A stretch of DNA of 64,000 bases from Halomonas denitrificans (GCF_003056305.1 NZ_PYVX01000001.1:1116001-1180000), one strand, 5' to 3'; numbered from the stretch's first letter, positions 44,727 to 55,015 are shown. The notes: generated by a model from the letters alone, not told the origin. Numbers and translations are program-made.

Positions 44727-46001
44727 TCAGCCGGTGCGCACGCGCATCAGCTCGTCCCAGCGGGTGGTGTAGCGCGGCGTGCGCCGCTCGCAGCGCAGCG
44801 CCCAGGCGGTGCCCGTGCGCGGCAGGCCGAAGCGCACGGTGTCGCGGCCCATCTCGCGGTTGAGCCGGTCCACCGCCGCCATCAGCCGCTGGCTGCGCCC
44901 GCGCTCGGCCTCGCGACGCGGCGCCAGCAGCGAGAGCTGGTGGCGCTCGGCCTCCACCAGGTCGAGCAGCATCACCCCGCACTTCTGGTAGCGCACGCCC
45001 TCGAGAAAGATCGCCGCGAGCCCCCGGGCGGCGGCGGCAAGCAGCTCCCGGCTGTCGTCACTGGGGGCCGGCAGCGGCACCACCGCGCTGTTGCGGTACT
45101 GGCGCTCGCCGACCTGGTGGGGGTTGGTGCGCAGGAAGACCATCACCGCCCGGGCCTGGCTGCCCTGTCCGCGCAGCTTCTCGGCGCCCCGGGCGGCGTG
45201 CTGGCGCACCGCCTCCTGCAAGTCGGCGAAGGCCCCAGTCAGCCGGCCGAAGGAGCGCGAGACCATGATACGCTGGCGCGGCGCCTCGAGGTCGTCGAGC
45301 ACGATGGCCGGGCGTCCGCGCAGCTCCCAGACGATGCGCTCCAGCACCACCGAGAAGCGGCGGCGGACCTGCTTGGGATCGGCCTCGCGCAGCTGCCAGG
45401 CGGTATGGATCTCCATCAGCGCCAGCCGCTCGGCGGTGCGCCGCGCCACGCCCCACAGCTCGGTCACCGGCAGCCCCTCGAGCAGCGCGCGGGTGGCGGG
45501 CCCGTCGGCGTCCAGCCGGCAGACGCCCTCGAAGGCCGCCTGTTTCTTGGCCGCGTGGTTGGCCACCTTGGCCAGCACCCGGGTCGGCGCCAGCCCCACG
45601 CAGACCGGGATGCCGGTATCGCGGCGCACCGTCTCGCGCAGCCGCTGGGCGTGGGCCTCCAGGCCCTCCGTCGCGAAGCCCGAGAAGCCAATGAAGCTCT
45701 CGTCGATGGAGTAGGCCTCCACGTCCGGCGAGAACTCCTCGAGAATCCGGTTGACCCGCCGGCTCATGTCGCCGTAGAGCGCGTAGTTGCTGGAGAGCAG
45801 CACCGCCTGGCGGCGGATCGCCGGCGGCAGCAGGTGCAGGGGCGCGCCCATGGCCACCCCCAGCGCCTTGAGCTCGTTGGAGCGCGCCACCACGCAGCCG
45901 TCGTTGTTGGAGAGCACGCCCACCGGTCGCCCCTCCAGGCGCGGCGCGAAGGCCCGCTCGCAGCTGACGTAGAAGTTGTTGCAGTCGACCAGGGCGATCA
46001 A
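44727..46001 (-). CDS. umuC: Y-family DNA polymerase V catalytic subunit UmuC
   Basis: 424 aa (E. coli 422). The polymerase motifs are [16 protein letters not shown] at the N-terminus and YSIDESF with the catalytic acidic residues. Fingers/thumb ([12 protein letters not shown]) and a little-finger domain follow. Pol V performs translesion synthesis. The start is TTG 46001, overlapping the umuD stop as TTGA and fixed by the conserved N-terminus. Any in-frame start further upstream would lie within umuD. Confidence 0.94.
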   Translation of the reverse strand: MIALVDCNNFYVSCERAFAPRLEGRPVGVLSNNDGCVVARSNELKALGVAMGAPLHLLPPAIRRQAVLLSSNYALYGDMSRRVNRILEEFSPDVEAYSIDESFIGFSGFATEGLEAHAQRLRETVRRDTGIPVCVGLAPTRVLAKVANHAAKKQAAFEGVCRLDADGPATRALLEGLPVTELWGVARRTAERLALMEIHTAWQLREADPKQVRRRFSVVLERIVWELRGRPAIVLDDLEAPRQRIMVSRSFGRLTGAFADLQEAVRQHAARGAEKLRGQGSQARAVMVFLRTNPHQVGERQYRNSAVVPLPAPSDDSRELLAAAARGLAAIFLEGVRYQKCGVMLLDLVEAERHQLSLLAPRREAERGRSQRLMAAVDRLNREMGRDTVRFGLPRTGTAWALRCERRTPRYTTRWDELMRVRTG

Positions 46002-46456
46002 GGCTCGCCCCCCGGCAGGGCGTGGAGCACGTGGGTGACCACGCCCCACACCTGGCATTCGCGCCCGGCCAGGGGGATCGGCGCGAAGCGCGGGTTGCTG
46101 GCCACGAGGAAGGTGCGCTCTCCGCGGCGCTCGAGGCGCTTCACGGTGGGCTCGCCGTCCACGGCGATCACCACCACCCGCCCGGGCAGCGGCTCCAGGC
46201 TGCGGTCCACCACCAGCAGGTCACCGTCGTGGATGCCGTCGCCGAGCATGGAGTCGCCCTCGGCGCGCACGAAGTAGGTGGCGGCCGGGCGGCGCACCAC
46301 GTGGGCGTGAAGGTCGATCTCCACGTCGAGGTGGTCGTCGGCCGGGCTCGGGAAGCCGGCCCGCACCCGACACCCCATCAGCGGCTGGGTCGCCGCCCCC
46401 GGCAGCGCCGCCGCGCGACCGATCGGCCGCACGGCAGGAGACGTCGTCGAGCTCAT
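45998..46456 (-). CDS. umuD: LexA-family self-cleaving protein UmuD
   Basis: 152 aa. The cleavage site is Ala33-Gly34 in [10 protein letters not shown], and the Ser/Lys dyad is Ser69 (EGDSM) and Lys106 (EPTVKR). RecA-stimulated cleavage gives UmuD', which partners UmuC. ATG 46456 has GGAGG 5 nt upstream. It is directly preceded by a LexA box and is coupled to umuC by a 4-bp overlap. Confidence 0.95.
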   Translation of the reverse strand: MSSTTSPAVRPIGRAAALPGAATQPLMGCRVRAGFPSPADDHLDVEIDLHAHVVRRPAATYFVRAEGDSMLGDGIHDGDLLVVDRSLEPLPGRVVVIAVDGEPTVKRLERRGERTFLVASNPRFAPIPLAGRECQVWGVVTHVLHALPGGEP

Positions 46457-46471
46457 GGGCACCTCCACTAA

Positions 46472-46491
46472 TACTGTATTCATGTACAGTA
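46472..46491 (-). promoter_or_regulatory. LexA (SOS) box of umuDC
   Basis: TACTGTATTCATGTACAGTA matches the gammaproteobacterial LexA consensus, with intact CTGT-N8-ACAG arms. It lies 16 bp upstream of the umuD ATG. Confidence 0.93.
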
Positions 46492-46585
46492 TTCGCCACT
46501 CCCCTCCCGCTGGCAAGTCCCGCCGCCCGCCGGGCGGCGTGCTAGGGTGAAGGCAGATCACGACACCCTCACCAGGACGCCGGCC

Positions 46586-48550
46586 ATGCCCCATCCCCTG
46601 CTCTCCCGCCAGCCCTTCGCCGAGAAGGGCAAGGTGGTCTCCGCCCGCGAGGCCGTGAACCTGATCCGCGACGGCGATGCCGTCGCCACCGGCGGCTTCG
46701 TCGGCATCGGTTTCGCCGAGGCGCTCGCCGTGGCCCTGGAGGAGCGCTTCCTGGAGAGCGGCGAGCCCCGCGACCTGACCCTGATGTACGCCGCCGGCCA
46801 GGGCGACGGCCAGACCCGCGGGCTCAACCACCTGGGCCACGAGGGACTGGTGGCGAAGGTGATCGGCGGCCACTGGGGGCTGGTGCCGGCCCTGCAGCGC
46901 CTCGCCCTCGAGGGGCGCATCCAGGCCTGGAACCTGCCCCAGGGGGTGATCTCGCACCTCTTCCGCGACATCGCCGCCGGCAAGCCCGGCACCCTCACCC
47001 GGGTGGGGCTCGGCACCTTCGTCGACCCGCGCCTGGGCGGCGGCCGGATCAACGACGTCACCGTCGAGGAGCGCGTCTCGCTGCTGCCCATCGACGGCGA
47101 GGAGTACCTCTTCTACCGTGCCCTGCCGCTGCAGGTGGCGCTGCTGCGCGGCACCACCGCCGACACCCTGGGCAACGTCAGCATGGAGCGCGAGGCCCTG
47201 ACCCTGGAGGCGCTGGCCATCGCCACGGCGGTGCGCAACTCCGGGGGCGTGGTGATCGTGCAGGTGGAGCGCCTCGCCGAGTCCGGCACCCTGCGCCCCA
47301 AGGACGTGAAGATCCCCGGCGTGCTGGTCGACTGCGTGGTGGTCTGCGAGGACCCGGAACACCACCGACAGACCTTCGCCACCGCCTACAACCCGGCCTT
47401 CTCCGGCGAGATCAGGGCGCCCCAGGCGACCCCCGAGCCGCTGCCGCTCTCGGTGCGCAAGATCATCGCCCGGCGCGCGGCCTTCGAGCTCCGGCCCAAC
47501 AGCGTGGTCAACCTGGGGATCGGCATGCCCGAGGGGGTCGGCGCGGTGGCAAGCGAAGAGCGCCTGCTCGCGCACCTGACCCTGACCGCCGAGCCCGGAG
47601 TGATCGGCGGCCTGCCGGCCGGCGGGCTCGACTTCGGCGCGGCGCTGAACACCCAGGCGATCATCGACCAGCCGGCCCAGTTCGACTTCTACGACGGCGG
47701 CGGGCTCGACATCGCCTTCCTCGGCATGGCCCAGGTCGACGCCAGCGGCAACGTCAACGTCTCCCGCTTCGGCTCGCGGCTGGCCGGCGCCGGCGGCTTC
47801 ATCAACATCAGCCAGAACGCCCGCCGGGTGGTATTCATGGGCACCTTCGTCGCCACCAGGGAGACGCTCACCGTCGTCGACGGGGCGCTGAGGCTGCCCG
47901 CGGGGGGCCAGAGCAAGTTCGTCACCGAGGTGGAGCAGCGCACCTTCAGCGGGGCGCTGGCCGCCGCGGACGGCAAGCCGGTCTGCTACGTCACCGAGCG
48001 GGCCGTGTTCGAGCTCACCCCGGAAGGGCTCGCCCTCACCGAGATCGCCCCCGGCGTCGACCTGGAGCGCGACGTGCTGGCGCTGATGGACTTCACCCCG
48101 CTGATGCCCGAGCCGCCCCGCCGGATGGACGCGCGCATCTTCCACGAGGAACCCATGGGGCTCGCCGAGGCGCTGCTGGAGCGGCCGCTGGCCGAGCGCT
48201 TCAGCCTCGACGAGGACGAGGACGTGCTCTTCATCAACTTCGAGCACCTGCGCGTCGCCTCCCCGGCGGACATCGACGCCATCGAGCGGGAGGTCGAGCG
48301 CCGCCTCGCGCCCTTGGGCCGCCGGGTCCAGGCGATCGTCAACTACGACCACTGCCGCATCGACGACGCCCTGCTCGCCCCCTACACCGAGATGGTGCGC
48401 GGCCTCGAGGCGCGCTTCTACACCCGGGTGACCCGCTACACCACCAGCGGCTTCATGCGCCGCAAGCTCGGCCACGCCCTGGAGGAGCGCGCCGTGTCGC
48501 CGCACATCTACGAGAGCGCCGAGGAGGCCCGCCAGCACCTGAAGGAGTGA
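46586..48550 (+). CDS. Fused acyl-CoA:acetate/3-ketoacid CoA-transferase
   Basis: 654 aa. The alpha half ([14 protein letters not shown]) and beta half ([14 protein letters not shown]; catalytic Glu in [10 protein letters not shown]) are fused as in YdiF-type CoA-transferases (about 530 aa). A C-terminal extension of about 110 residues (from [17 protein letters not shown]) is not part of the core fold. Such enzymes move CoA between short acids through a glutamyl-CoA thioester. ATG 46586 is used; a GTG at 46547 is in frame. It is divergent from umuD. Confidence 0.85.
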   Translation: MPHPLLSRQPFAEKGKVVSAREAVNLIRDGDAVATGGFVGIGFAEALAVALEERFLESGEPRDLTLMYAAGQGDGQTRGLNHLGHEGLVAKVIGGHWGLVPALQRLALEGRIQAWNLPQGVISHLFRDIAAGKPGTLTRVGLGTFVDPRLGGGRINDVTVEERVSLLPIDGEEYLFYRALPLQVALLRGTTADTLGNVSMEREALTLEALAIATAVRNSGGVVIVQVERLAESGTLRPKDVKIPGVLVDCVVVCEDPEHHRQTFATAYNPAFSGEIRAPQATPEPLPLSVRKIIARRAAFELRPNSVVNLGIGMPEGVGAVASEERLLAHLTLTAEPGVIGGLPAGGLDFGAALNTQAIIDQPAQFDFYDGGGLDIAFLGMAQVDASGNVNVSRFGSRLAGAGGFINISQNARRVVFMGTFVATRETLTVVDGALRLPAGGQSKFVTEVEQRTFSGALAAADGKPVCYVTERAVFELTPEGLALTEIAPGVDLERDVLALMDFTPLMPEPPRRMDARIFHEEPMGLAEALLERPLAERFSLDEDEDVLFINFEHLRVASPADIDAIEREVERRLAPLGRRVQAIVNYDHCRIDDALLAPYTEMVRGLEARFYTRVTRYTTSGFMRRKLGHALEERAVSPHIYESAEEARQHLKE

Positions 48551-48581
48551 CAGGGCCACCCGTCGCCTCGCGGGGCGCGGC

Positions 48582-51500
48582 TCAGGTGGCCGGGCACGTC
48601 GCCGCGAGCTCCTCGACCGGCACCGGCCGGCCGAAGAGGTAGCCCTGGAAGGCCTCGCAGCCGTGGGCCATCAGCCAGGCCCGCTGGGCCTCGGTCTCGA
48701 CCCCCTCGGCGAGCACCTCCAGCTGCAGGCTCTGGGAGAGCGCGATGGTACTGGCGACGATCGCCGCACTGGCCTCGTCCTTGAGCAGGTCGCGCACGAA
48801 GGACTGGTCGATCTTGAGCTGGTCCAGCGGCAGGCGCTTGAGGTAGGAGAGCGAGGAGTAGCCGGTGCCGAAGTCGTCCAGGGCGAAGGTCACCCCGTGC
48901 GCCTTGAGGCGCCGCATGGTCTCGCGGGACTCGTCGCGGTCCTGGACGAACAGGCTCTCGGTGACCTCGAGCTTGAGGCGCGACGGCCGGGCCCCGGTAC
49001 GCGCCAGGACGGCCAGGGTCCGGTCGGCGAACCCCGGCTCGCGAAACTGCGCGGGGCTGACGTTGACCGAGAGCGTCAGGTCGGCCATGGCCGGCTCATT
49101 GGCCCAGGCTGCCAGCTGCCGACAGGCGGACTCCAGCACCCAGCCGCCGATGGGCACGATCAGCCGGTTCTCCTCGGCCAGGGGGATGAACTCGCCGGGC
49201 GGGACCATGCCGCGTGCGGGGTGCACCCAGCGCAGCAGCGCCTCGGCGCCGACCATCCGGCCGTCGGCGCCCACCTGGGGCTGGTAGTGGAGCAGGAACT
49301 CGCCCCGGGCCAGCGCCTGGCGCAGGTCGGCCTCGAGCCGCGCGCGCCGCTGCAGCTGGGCCTGCATGACGGGGTCGAAGAAGCGCAGGGTATCGCGGCC
49401 CGCCTCCTTGGCCTTGTAGAGCGCCATGTCGGCCTGCTGGAGGACCTGTTGCAGGGTCGTCTCACGGTCGCGATAGAGGGTGATGCCGAGGCTCGCGGTC
49501 ACCGCCAGCTCCCCGCCCGCCAGGCGCATCGGCGCCTGCAGCGCGCCGAGCAGCTTGTAGGCGACCCGCTCGGCCACCACCGCCACCTGCGCCTGGTCGC
49601 GCCCGAGGTCGTGCAGCAGCACGGCGAACTCGTCGCCCCCCAGCCGTGCCAGGGTGTCGGTCTCGCGCAGCACCCGATCCAGCCGCCGGGCGACCTGCTG
49701 CAGCAGCTCGTCACCGACCTGGTGCCCGCGGGTATCGTTGACCCGCTGGAAGTTGTCCAGGTCGAGGTAGAGCAGCGCCCCGAACTGGCCACTGCGGTAG
49801 CTGTCCTTCAGCGCCCCGGCCAGGCGATCCAGCACCAGCCGGCGGTTGGGCAGCCCGGTCAGGGGATCGAAGAAGGCGAGCTGGTGGATCTCCTCCTCGG
49901 CCGCCTTGCGCCGGGTGATGTCGTTGAAGGTGGCCACGTAGTGGGTCAGCTCGCCGGCGTCGTCGCGCACCGCGCTGATGGTCAGCCACTCGGGGAAGAC
50001 CTCGCCGTTCTTGCGGCGGTTCCAGATCTCGCCCTGCCAGCTGCCATGTCGCTGCACGCTCTCCCAGAGCGCCCGATAGAAGGCGTCGTCGTGGCGCCCG
50101 GAGCTGAGCAGGCTCGGGTCGCGCCCCAGCACCTCCGCCTCGGAGTAGCCGGTGATGCGGGTAAAGGTCTCATTGACCCGCAGGATCGCGCCTCGCTCAT
50201 CGGTGACCAGCATCCCCAGGTGCGTCTCGAAGGCCATGGCGGCGATGCGCAGCTGGGCCTCGGTGGCGCGCGTCTCGGTGACCTCGCGCACCACGGCCAG
50301 CACGCCGCCGAAGGCGCCGCCCTCGTCGAGCGGGCTCAGGATCGCGTGGAAGTCCCGCGGCACGCCGGCCAGGGTGACGCGATAGTCGAACTCCACCGGC
50401 TCGCCGCTGGCCCGCAACTCCTCCAGGGCGCGATCGAGCTGGCGCGCCACGTCCGCCGAGAGCACCTCGCGGTAGTGGCGATGCAACAGCGCCTCGGCGT
50501 CGCCGACCAGCTGGTCGCGGTCCACGGCATGCACGTAGACGAAGCGCCCCTCGGCATCGAAGACGAAGATCATGTCCTGGATCGAGCCGACCAGGGCCCG
50601 CAGCCGCGCCTCGCGCTCCAGCACCGAACGCCGCGCCTCCTCGCGCTCCTCGAGCCGGCAGCGCAGCTCGCTCTCCAGGCGGCGCAGGCCGAGGTAGTGG
50701 CGCAGCAGCCCCCCGCCCAGCAGGGCCACCACCAGGAAGACGCCGCCCAGCAGCCAGAGCCGCTGCCACCAGTTCGCCAGCAGCACCTCGAGCTCCTCGC
50801 CGACTACCACCAGCAGCGGCAGGCCGGACACGCGCTGCTGGGCATAGAGCCGCTCGCGGCCGTCCAGGGGCGAGACGATGCGCTGGATCCTGGCGGCCTC
50901 GCCGCTCGCCAGGAAGGCCTCGGTCAGCGGCTCGTGGACCCGCACGCCGAGCCGGTCCATGGCGCCGCCGCCGTCGAAGGCCGGCCGGCGGGCGATCAGC
51001 TGCATCTCGGTGTCGAGCAGGGCGATGCTCTCCCCCGGGGTCATGCCCAGTCGCGCCAGCGCGGCGCCGAAGATCGTCGGATCGAGGCGCAGCACGGCCA
51101 GGCCCTGGAAGCGGCCGTCCGGCCCGCGCAGGCGGCGCACGTGCACGAGGTGATAGGTCTCGCCGAACGGCGACCAGTAGAGCGCCGTCACCAGGGCGTC
51201 GAGGCGAGGATCGCGGCGCATGGCAAGGTAGAAGGCGCGCCCGCTGAGGTCGTGGCCGGGGGGCCAGTAGGAGGCCGAGGAGGCCACGACGCGCCCCGCG
51301 GCGTCGACCAGGCCCAGCTCGTCGATGAAGGCGAAGCGATCCCGCCGCTCGGCCAGCAGGGCCTCGAGATCGGCAGGCGCCAGCGCCTGCTCCTTGGCCA
51401 GGCGGCGCTCGAGCAGCTGCGACAGGTCGCCGAGGGCCTGCTCGCCCACCGCGAAGGTGGTGCTCACCCACTCGGCCACGAGGTCGGCTCGCGCCTCGAG

Positions 51501-51656
51501 GCGCACCCGGGCGCCCTCGAGCTCGCGCTGGCGATGATCGACGAGCACCCAAGCCAGGAAGGCGGCCAGCGCCAACAGCGCCAGCAGGTAGATGCCGACG
51601 GCGTTCCGCCGGGGCCAGCCGCGGCGCGTGTCGTCCGTGCGAGAAGCGTCCTTCAT
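48582..51656 (-). CDS. Cache-PAS-PAS-GGDEF-EAL cyclic-di-GMP enzyme
   Basis: 1024 aa. TM1 (about 18-38) and TM2 (about 300-318) enclose a periplasmic dCache-like sensor. Two PAS domains (about 352-470 and 480-600) are followed by a diguanylate cyclase domain with intact RLGGDEF and an RETD inhibitory site five residues before it. The EAL domain has EALLRW, LEVTES and DDFGTGYSSL. Both catalytic domains therefore look competent, so it could make or degrade c-di-GMP depending on signals. Start ATG 51656 with GGGCGG upstream. Confidence 0.9.
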   Translation of the reverse strand: MKDASRTDDTRRGWPRRNAVGIYLLALLALAAFLAWVLVDHRQRELEGARVRLEARADLVAEWVSTTFAVGEQALGDLSQLLERRLAKEQALAPADLEALLAERRDRFAFIDELGLVDAAGRVVASSASYWPPGHDLSGRAFYLAMRRDPRLDALVTALYWSPFGETYHLVHVRRLRGPDGRFQGLAVLRLDPTIFGAALARLGMTPGESIALLDTEMQLIARRPAFDGGGAMDRLGVRVHEPLTEAFLASGEAARIQRIVSPLDGRERLYAQQRVSGLPLLVVVGEELEVLLANWWQRLWLLGGVFLVVALLGGGLLRHYLGLRRLESELRCRLEEREEARRSVLEREARLRALVGSIQDMIFVFDAEGRFVYVHAVDRDQLVGDAEALLHRHYREVLSADVARQLDRALEELRASGEPVEFDYRVTLAGVPRDFHAILSPLDEGGAFGGVLAVVREVTETRATEAQLRIAAMAFETHLGMLVTDERGAILRVNETFTRITGYSEAEVLGRDPSLLSSGRHDDAFYRALWESVQRHGSWQGEIWNRRKNGEVFPEWLTISAVRDDAGELTHYVATFNDITRRKAAEEEIHQLAFFDPLTGLPNRRLVLDRLAGALKDSYRSGQFGALLYLDLDNFQRVNDTRGHQVGDELLQQVARRLDRVLRETDTLARLGGDEFAVLLHDLGRDQAQVAVVAERVAYKLLGALQAPMRLAGGELAVTASLGITLYRDRETTLQQVLQQADMALYKAKEAGRDTLRFFDPVMQAQLQRRARLEADLRQALARGEFLLHYQPQVGADGRMVGAEALLRWVHPARGMVPPGEFIPLAEENRLIVPIGGWVLESACRQLAAWANEPAMADLTLSVNVSPAQFREPGFADRTLAVLARTGARPSRLKLEVTESLFVQDRDESRETMRRLKAHGVTFALDDFGTGYSSLSYLKRLPLDQLKIDQSFVRDLLKDEASAAIVASTIALSQSLQLEVLAEGVETEAQRAWLMAHGCEAFQGYLFGRPVPVEELAATCPAT

Positions 51657-51825
51657 GCCGCCCGATATCCTTGTCCGATCGCCAGAGGGGCTCATTCAGT
51701 GTACTGGATTGTCCGCGGCTGTCGTCCCTCGCGCCGCTCGGGCCCGCCGACGTTGAAGCGACGGCACCAAGCGGCCACCCTGAAGGCAGCCGCCGGTCAC
51801 CGGATGACACGAGGACGCCGTCGCC

Positions 51826-53106
51826 ATGGACGATGTCGCCAGCGATTTCCTGATCGCCAACGAACCCGCGCTGCGCCTGGGCGTGGCGCTGCTGCTGGGC
51901 GCCCTGATCGGCATCGAGCGCGGCTGGGTCGCCCGGGAGCAGCAGTCCGGGGAGCGCATCGCCGGCATCCGCACCCATGCGCTCGTCGGCCTGCTCGGCG
52001 GGCTCGCGGCCCTGCTCTCCGAGGCCGTCAGCGACTGGGCCTTCCCGCTGATCCTGCTGGCCCTGGTCGCCACCGTGCTGGTCGCCTGGCAAGCGAGGCT
52101 GGCGCGCCACCACGACTACAGCATCACCGGACTGGTGGGGCTGCTGCTGACCTTCTGCTTCGGCGCCGTGGCGATGGCGATCGACCTGGCGCTGGCCACC
52201 GCCGGGGCGGTGATCACCGCCGTGATCCTCGACAACAAGCACGAGATCCACGGCCTGCTGAACAAGCTGCAGGCCCACGAGCTCGATGCCGGCCTCAAGC
52301 TGCTGCTGATCAGCGTGGTGATGCTGCCGCTGCTGCCCGACCGCGGCTTCGGCCCCGGCGAGGTGCTCAATCCCTACGAGATCTGGTGGATGGTGGTGCT
52401 GATCGCCGCGATCTCCTTCGTCGGCTACTTCGCCATGCGCGTGGGAGGCGCCGAGAAGGGCATCCTCTTCACCGGGCTCTTCGCCGGCCTCTCCTCCTCC
52501 ACGGCGCTGACCCTGCACTTCGCCCGGCTGTCGCGCCAGAGCCAAGAGATCGAAGCGATGCTGGCCGCCGGCATCCTGGTGGCCTGCGGCACCATGTTCC
52601 CGCGGATCCTGATCTACGCCGCGGTGATCAGCCCGGGCCTGCTGCCCCGGCTGCTGATGCCGATCGCGGTGATGGGCCTGCTGCTCTATCTGCCGGCGCT
52701 GCAGCTCTGGCGCCGCCACCGGCGCAGCCTCCGGGTCGACCGCCCGACCCCGATCCAGAACCCCCTGGAGCTGCGCACGGCGCTACTCTTCGGCGGCCTG
52801 CTGGCGCTGATCATGCTGCTCGGCGAGTGGCTGCGCGAGGGGCTCGGCGAGGCCGGCATCTACCTGCTGGCGGCCTCCTCGGGTGTGGCCGACGTGGACG
52901 CCATTACCCTCTCGCTGACCCGCATGTCGCTGGAGCGGATCGCGCCCTCGACCGCGGTGCTGGGGATCATCATCGCCGCCGCGGTCAACAACCTCTTCAA
53001 GTCGGGGCTGGCCACCGCCTTCGGCACGCGCCGGCTCGGCCTGCGCGTCGCCCTGCCGATGGTCGCCTCGATGGCGGCGGGCCTGGCACTCGCCTGGCTG
53101 GTCTGA
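51826..53106 (+). CDS. MgtC/SapB plus DUF4010 membrane protein
   Basis: 426 aa with about 11-12 hydrophobic segments. The N-terminal half has the MgtC/SapB pattern LLLGALIGIERGW and GIRTHALVGLLGG. The C-terminal half fits DUF4010 (GLSSSTALTLHFARLS; SSGVADVDAITLSL). Physiological role is unknown. ATG 51826 lies 170 bp from the divergent GGDEF-EAL gene. Confidence 0.82.
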   Translation: MDDVASDFLIANEPALRLGVALLLGALIGIERGWVAREQQSGERIAGIRTHALVGLLGGLAALLSEAVSDWAFPLILLALVATVLVAWQARLARHHDYSITGLVGLLLTFCFGAVAMAIDLALATAGAVITAVILDNKHEIHGLLNKLQAHELDAGLKLLLISVVMLPLLPDRGFGPGEVLNPYEIWWMVVLIAAISFVGYFAMRVGGAEKGILFTGLFAGLSSSTALTLHFARLSRQSQEIEAMLAAGILVACGTMFPRILIYAAVISPGLLPRLLMPIAVMGLLLYLPALQLWRRHRRSLRVDRPTPIQNPLELRTALLFGGLLALIMLLGEWLREGLGEAGIYLLAASSGVADVDAITLSLTRMSLERIAPSTAVLGIIIAAAVNNLFKSGLATAFGTRRLGLRVALPMVASMAAGLALAWLV

Positions 53107-53149
53107 GCGGCGCGTCCTCGAAAATGGTCCCTCGATGCCCGCACGCGGC

Positions 53150-53647
53150 TCACTGCCGCTCGATCGCGAGCAGCGGCACGTCGAGCCACCGAGCCAGGCC
53201 CAGGGCGCCATCGCGCATCACGGCATGGTGGTTCCAGGCGAACACCGGCTCGGCGAGCGGCGCGACCAGCGCCATCCAGGGCCGGACGGGACGCACCCGC
53301 CACTCATAGCGCACCCGGGTGACCCCTCGCGTCTCGCTCAGGCGCCAGCGGCCGGTCCCCCGCACGTCGCCCCGGGCCACGCCCTCGATCAGCCGGCCCG
53401 GCACCACGCACGTCACGCACACCTCGAAGCAGAGGCGGTAGCCCAGGCGACTGCGCCAGCGGCAGCGATAACGCCGACCGATGCCGCGAGCATCCCCCGG
53501 TGCCAGCTCCTCCACGGCGCGCAGGCTCTTCCACCAGGCGGGCCAGTCGCCGATATCGACGAGCGCCCGGAAGACGCGATCGAGGGGCGCCTCGAACCAC
53601 CAGGTGGTGAGGTAGCAAAGCTCCGTGGGTCTCGAGTGCCTGGTCAT
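53150..53647 (-). CDS. SRPBCC-fold (polyketide cyclase/dehydrase-like) protein
   Basis: 165 aa. The pattern TTWWFEAPLDRVFRALVDIGDWPAWW, seen here in part, with later EGVARGDVRGTGRWRL and RVRYEWRV is typical of START/SRPBCC lipid- or ligand-binding proteins. It has no signal peptide. The ligand is unknown. Confidence 0.65.
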   Translation of the reverse strand: MTRHSRPTELCYLTTWWFEAPLDRVFRALVDIGDWPAWWKSLRAVEELAPGDARGIGRRYRCRWRSRLGYRLCFEVCVTCVVPGRLIEGVARGDVRGTGRWRLSETRGVTRVRYEWRVRPVRPWMALVAPLAEPVFAWNHHAVMRDGALGLARWLDVPLLAIERQ

Positions 53648-53779
53648 GGCTGGCGGCGCACCCTCGATCGTCCGCCGGTCGCGACGCCCCGGCCCGATAC
53701 CGGATACGCGACCGGACGGAGGCCTGCAGCAGGCACAGGCACCAGGCTTGCCACGCGGAGCGCGTCGCCCTGGCCTGGG

Positions 53780-54001
53780 CTAGGGGGTCTCGTAGGGCCG
53801 GGCCGAGATCTCGTCGGGGCCGTGGCGATTGAGGATCGCTTCCGCCTCCGGCTGGGACGCCTCGGGAACGATCACCTTGACCTCGCTGGTCTGCCGGTCG
53901 AGAAACAGCTTCTCCCGGGGGTAGCCCTCGGAGACCAGCTCATCGAAGGCGTTGATGGCCTTGTCGATGCTGCCGTAGGCAGCCGTAACGGTCTGTGTCA
54001 T
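53780..54001 (-). CDS. Small hypothetical protein
   Basis: 73 aa. A compact alpha/beta pattern (VTAAYGSIDKAINAFDEL, then KLFLDRQTSEVKVIVPEA) recalls ferredoxin-like small stress proteins, but I do not recognise a family. ATG 54001 has GGAGA 5-7 nt upstream. On the minus strand CTACACT at 54085-54091 could be a sigma-S-type -10. Confidence 0.6.
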   Translation of the reverse strand: MTQTVTAAYGSIDKAINAFDELVSEGYPREKLFLDRQTSEVKVIVPEASQPEAEAILNRHGPDEISARPYETP

Positions 54002-54236
54002 GACAATCTCCGCAACAGGAGTGGGGAAACCGCCGGCACCCGGGGTGCCGGGACGCAACGAGAGGGAGACGCCCCCTCGCCTGCAGTGTAGTCATCGCGG
54101 CTTCCGCCACAGCCCCGTTGATCGTCGTGACGCTGGTCGCGGCTCACATCGAGGCCAGGCATCGGCACGCGGGACCGGGGCTGCGGTCGACCTACCTGGA
54201 GAGGGGGCTCGCTGGAGAGATGACTCGCCGCCTGAC

Positions 54237-54255
54237 GGCCGGCGCCTGGCCGGCC
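54237..54255 (-). terminator. Possible terminator of the META-domain gene
   Basis: A 7-bp perfect stem (GGCCGGC) with a 5-nt loop lies 11 nt past the stop. There is no T tract. Confidence 0.35.
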
Positions 54256-54266
54256 GCGGCGTCGGT

Positions 54267-54701
54267 TCAGGTGAGGTGAACGGCCTGGAGGCGCGCCAGC
54301 ACCTCGCCGCCGGCATCGACCAGCGTCAGCTGCTGGCCCTCGATCCGCCACTCGGCCACCCGGCCCAGCGCGTCGAGGAAGGCCTGCTCGGTCTGCATGC
54401 CGTCCGCGCACGCCCGGCGGGTGCTTGCCAGCTGCTCGAAGCTCAGGGCGTCGCCCTCCAGCCGATAGCTCCCGGTCATGCGATTGCAGCCGGTGGAGCC
54501 CATCACGCGCTGGTCGTCGACACGCAGCACGAAGTGCGCCTCGCGCTGCTGCTCGACCACCGTGACGGGCGCGTCGCTGAGATGGGTCAGCTTCCAGTAG
54601 GTGTTCACCAGCGGCTCGTCCACCGTGCGTGCCGTGGAGGCACACCCCGCTAGCAGCAGCGCCACCAGCAGCATTGCCGATACCTGGATGATCCGTTTCA
54701 T
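54267..54701 (-). CDS. META-domain (HslJ-like) lipoprotein
   Basis: 144 aa. A lipoprotein signal ends LLLAGC (Cys20). The META domain is recognised by NTYWKLTHL and GSTGCNRMTGSY, with a Cys pair (Cys in GSTGCN and RRACADG). HslJ-type proteins are heat-inducible envelope proteins linked to novobiocin tolerance in E. coli. The promoter region contains an inverted repeat. Confidence 0.8.
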   Translation of the reverse strand: MKRIIQVSAMLLVALLLAGCASTARTVDEPLVNTYWKLTHLSDAPVTVVEQQREAHFVLRVDDQRVMGSTGCNRMTGSYRLEGDALSFEQLASTRRACADGMQTEQAFLDALGRVAEWRIEGQQLTLVDAGGEVLARLQAVHLT

Positions 54702-54710
54702 GCGTCGTTC

Positions 54711-54754
54711 CTTATGGATTAAGTGACTTCGCTAAGACCGCTGAGATCCATAAG
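54711..54754. repeat. Inverted repeat upstream of the META-domain gene
   Basis: CTTATGGAT (54711-54719) is repeated inverted as ATCCATAAG (54746-54754), 26 bp apart. It begins 10 bp before the ATG and could be an operator or leader hairpin. Confidence 0.5.
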
Positions 54755-55015
54755 GTTCCCTGCCCGTGGCGATCGCCGCAGGCCCCCTGCGCCGCGCCGG
54801 CTTCTGGATCCGCCGCCTCCCATCCCCAGCATAGACGGGGTGTGGCGGCGACCTCACTCCTTGCCACGCCCTCGCCCGGCAGCGCTGGCGTGCGGGGCTC
54901 GCCAGCAGCATGGCAAGGCCCGCACGCCGGGGCCTGTGGATGAGCCTCGCGTCGCCTCCACAAGGTCGGGAAGGAAGCCTCCTCGGGACACCGTTGACCG
55001 CCGCCAAGGCGACGT
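54755..55015. other. Non-coding stretch between the META gene and the Vap-like gene
   Basis: Part of a 360-bp gap. Several open frames cross it but none has recognisable composition or a ribosome site. I see no tRNA or repeat; only the flanking inverted repeat and terminator. Confidence 0.4.

Noticed and set aside
46457..48559. Extension of the umuD frame by about 700 codons upstream.
   Set aside because: It crosses the LexA box and lies opposite the CoA-transferase gene; the umuD ATG at 46456 has a strong ribosome site.
51691..51701. CAGTGTACTG-like sequence upstream of the DUF4010 gene as another toxin-type promoter.
   Set aside because: It differs from CTGTACTGAA in the key positions and has no TGAT-N7-TGAT motif at the expected distance.
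48663..53309. Open frame of 1548 codons across the GGDEF-EAL and DUF4010 genes.
   Set aside because: It runs antisense to one well-conserved gene and out of frame with the next; composition is non-protein-like.
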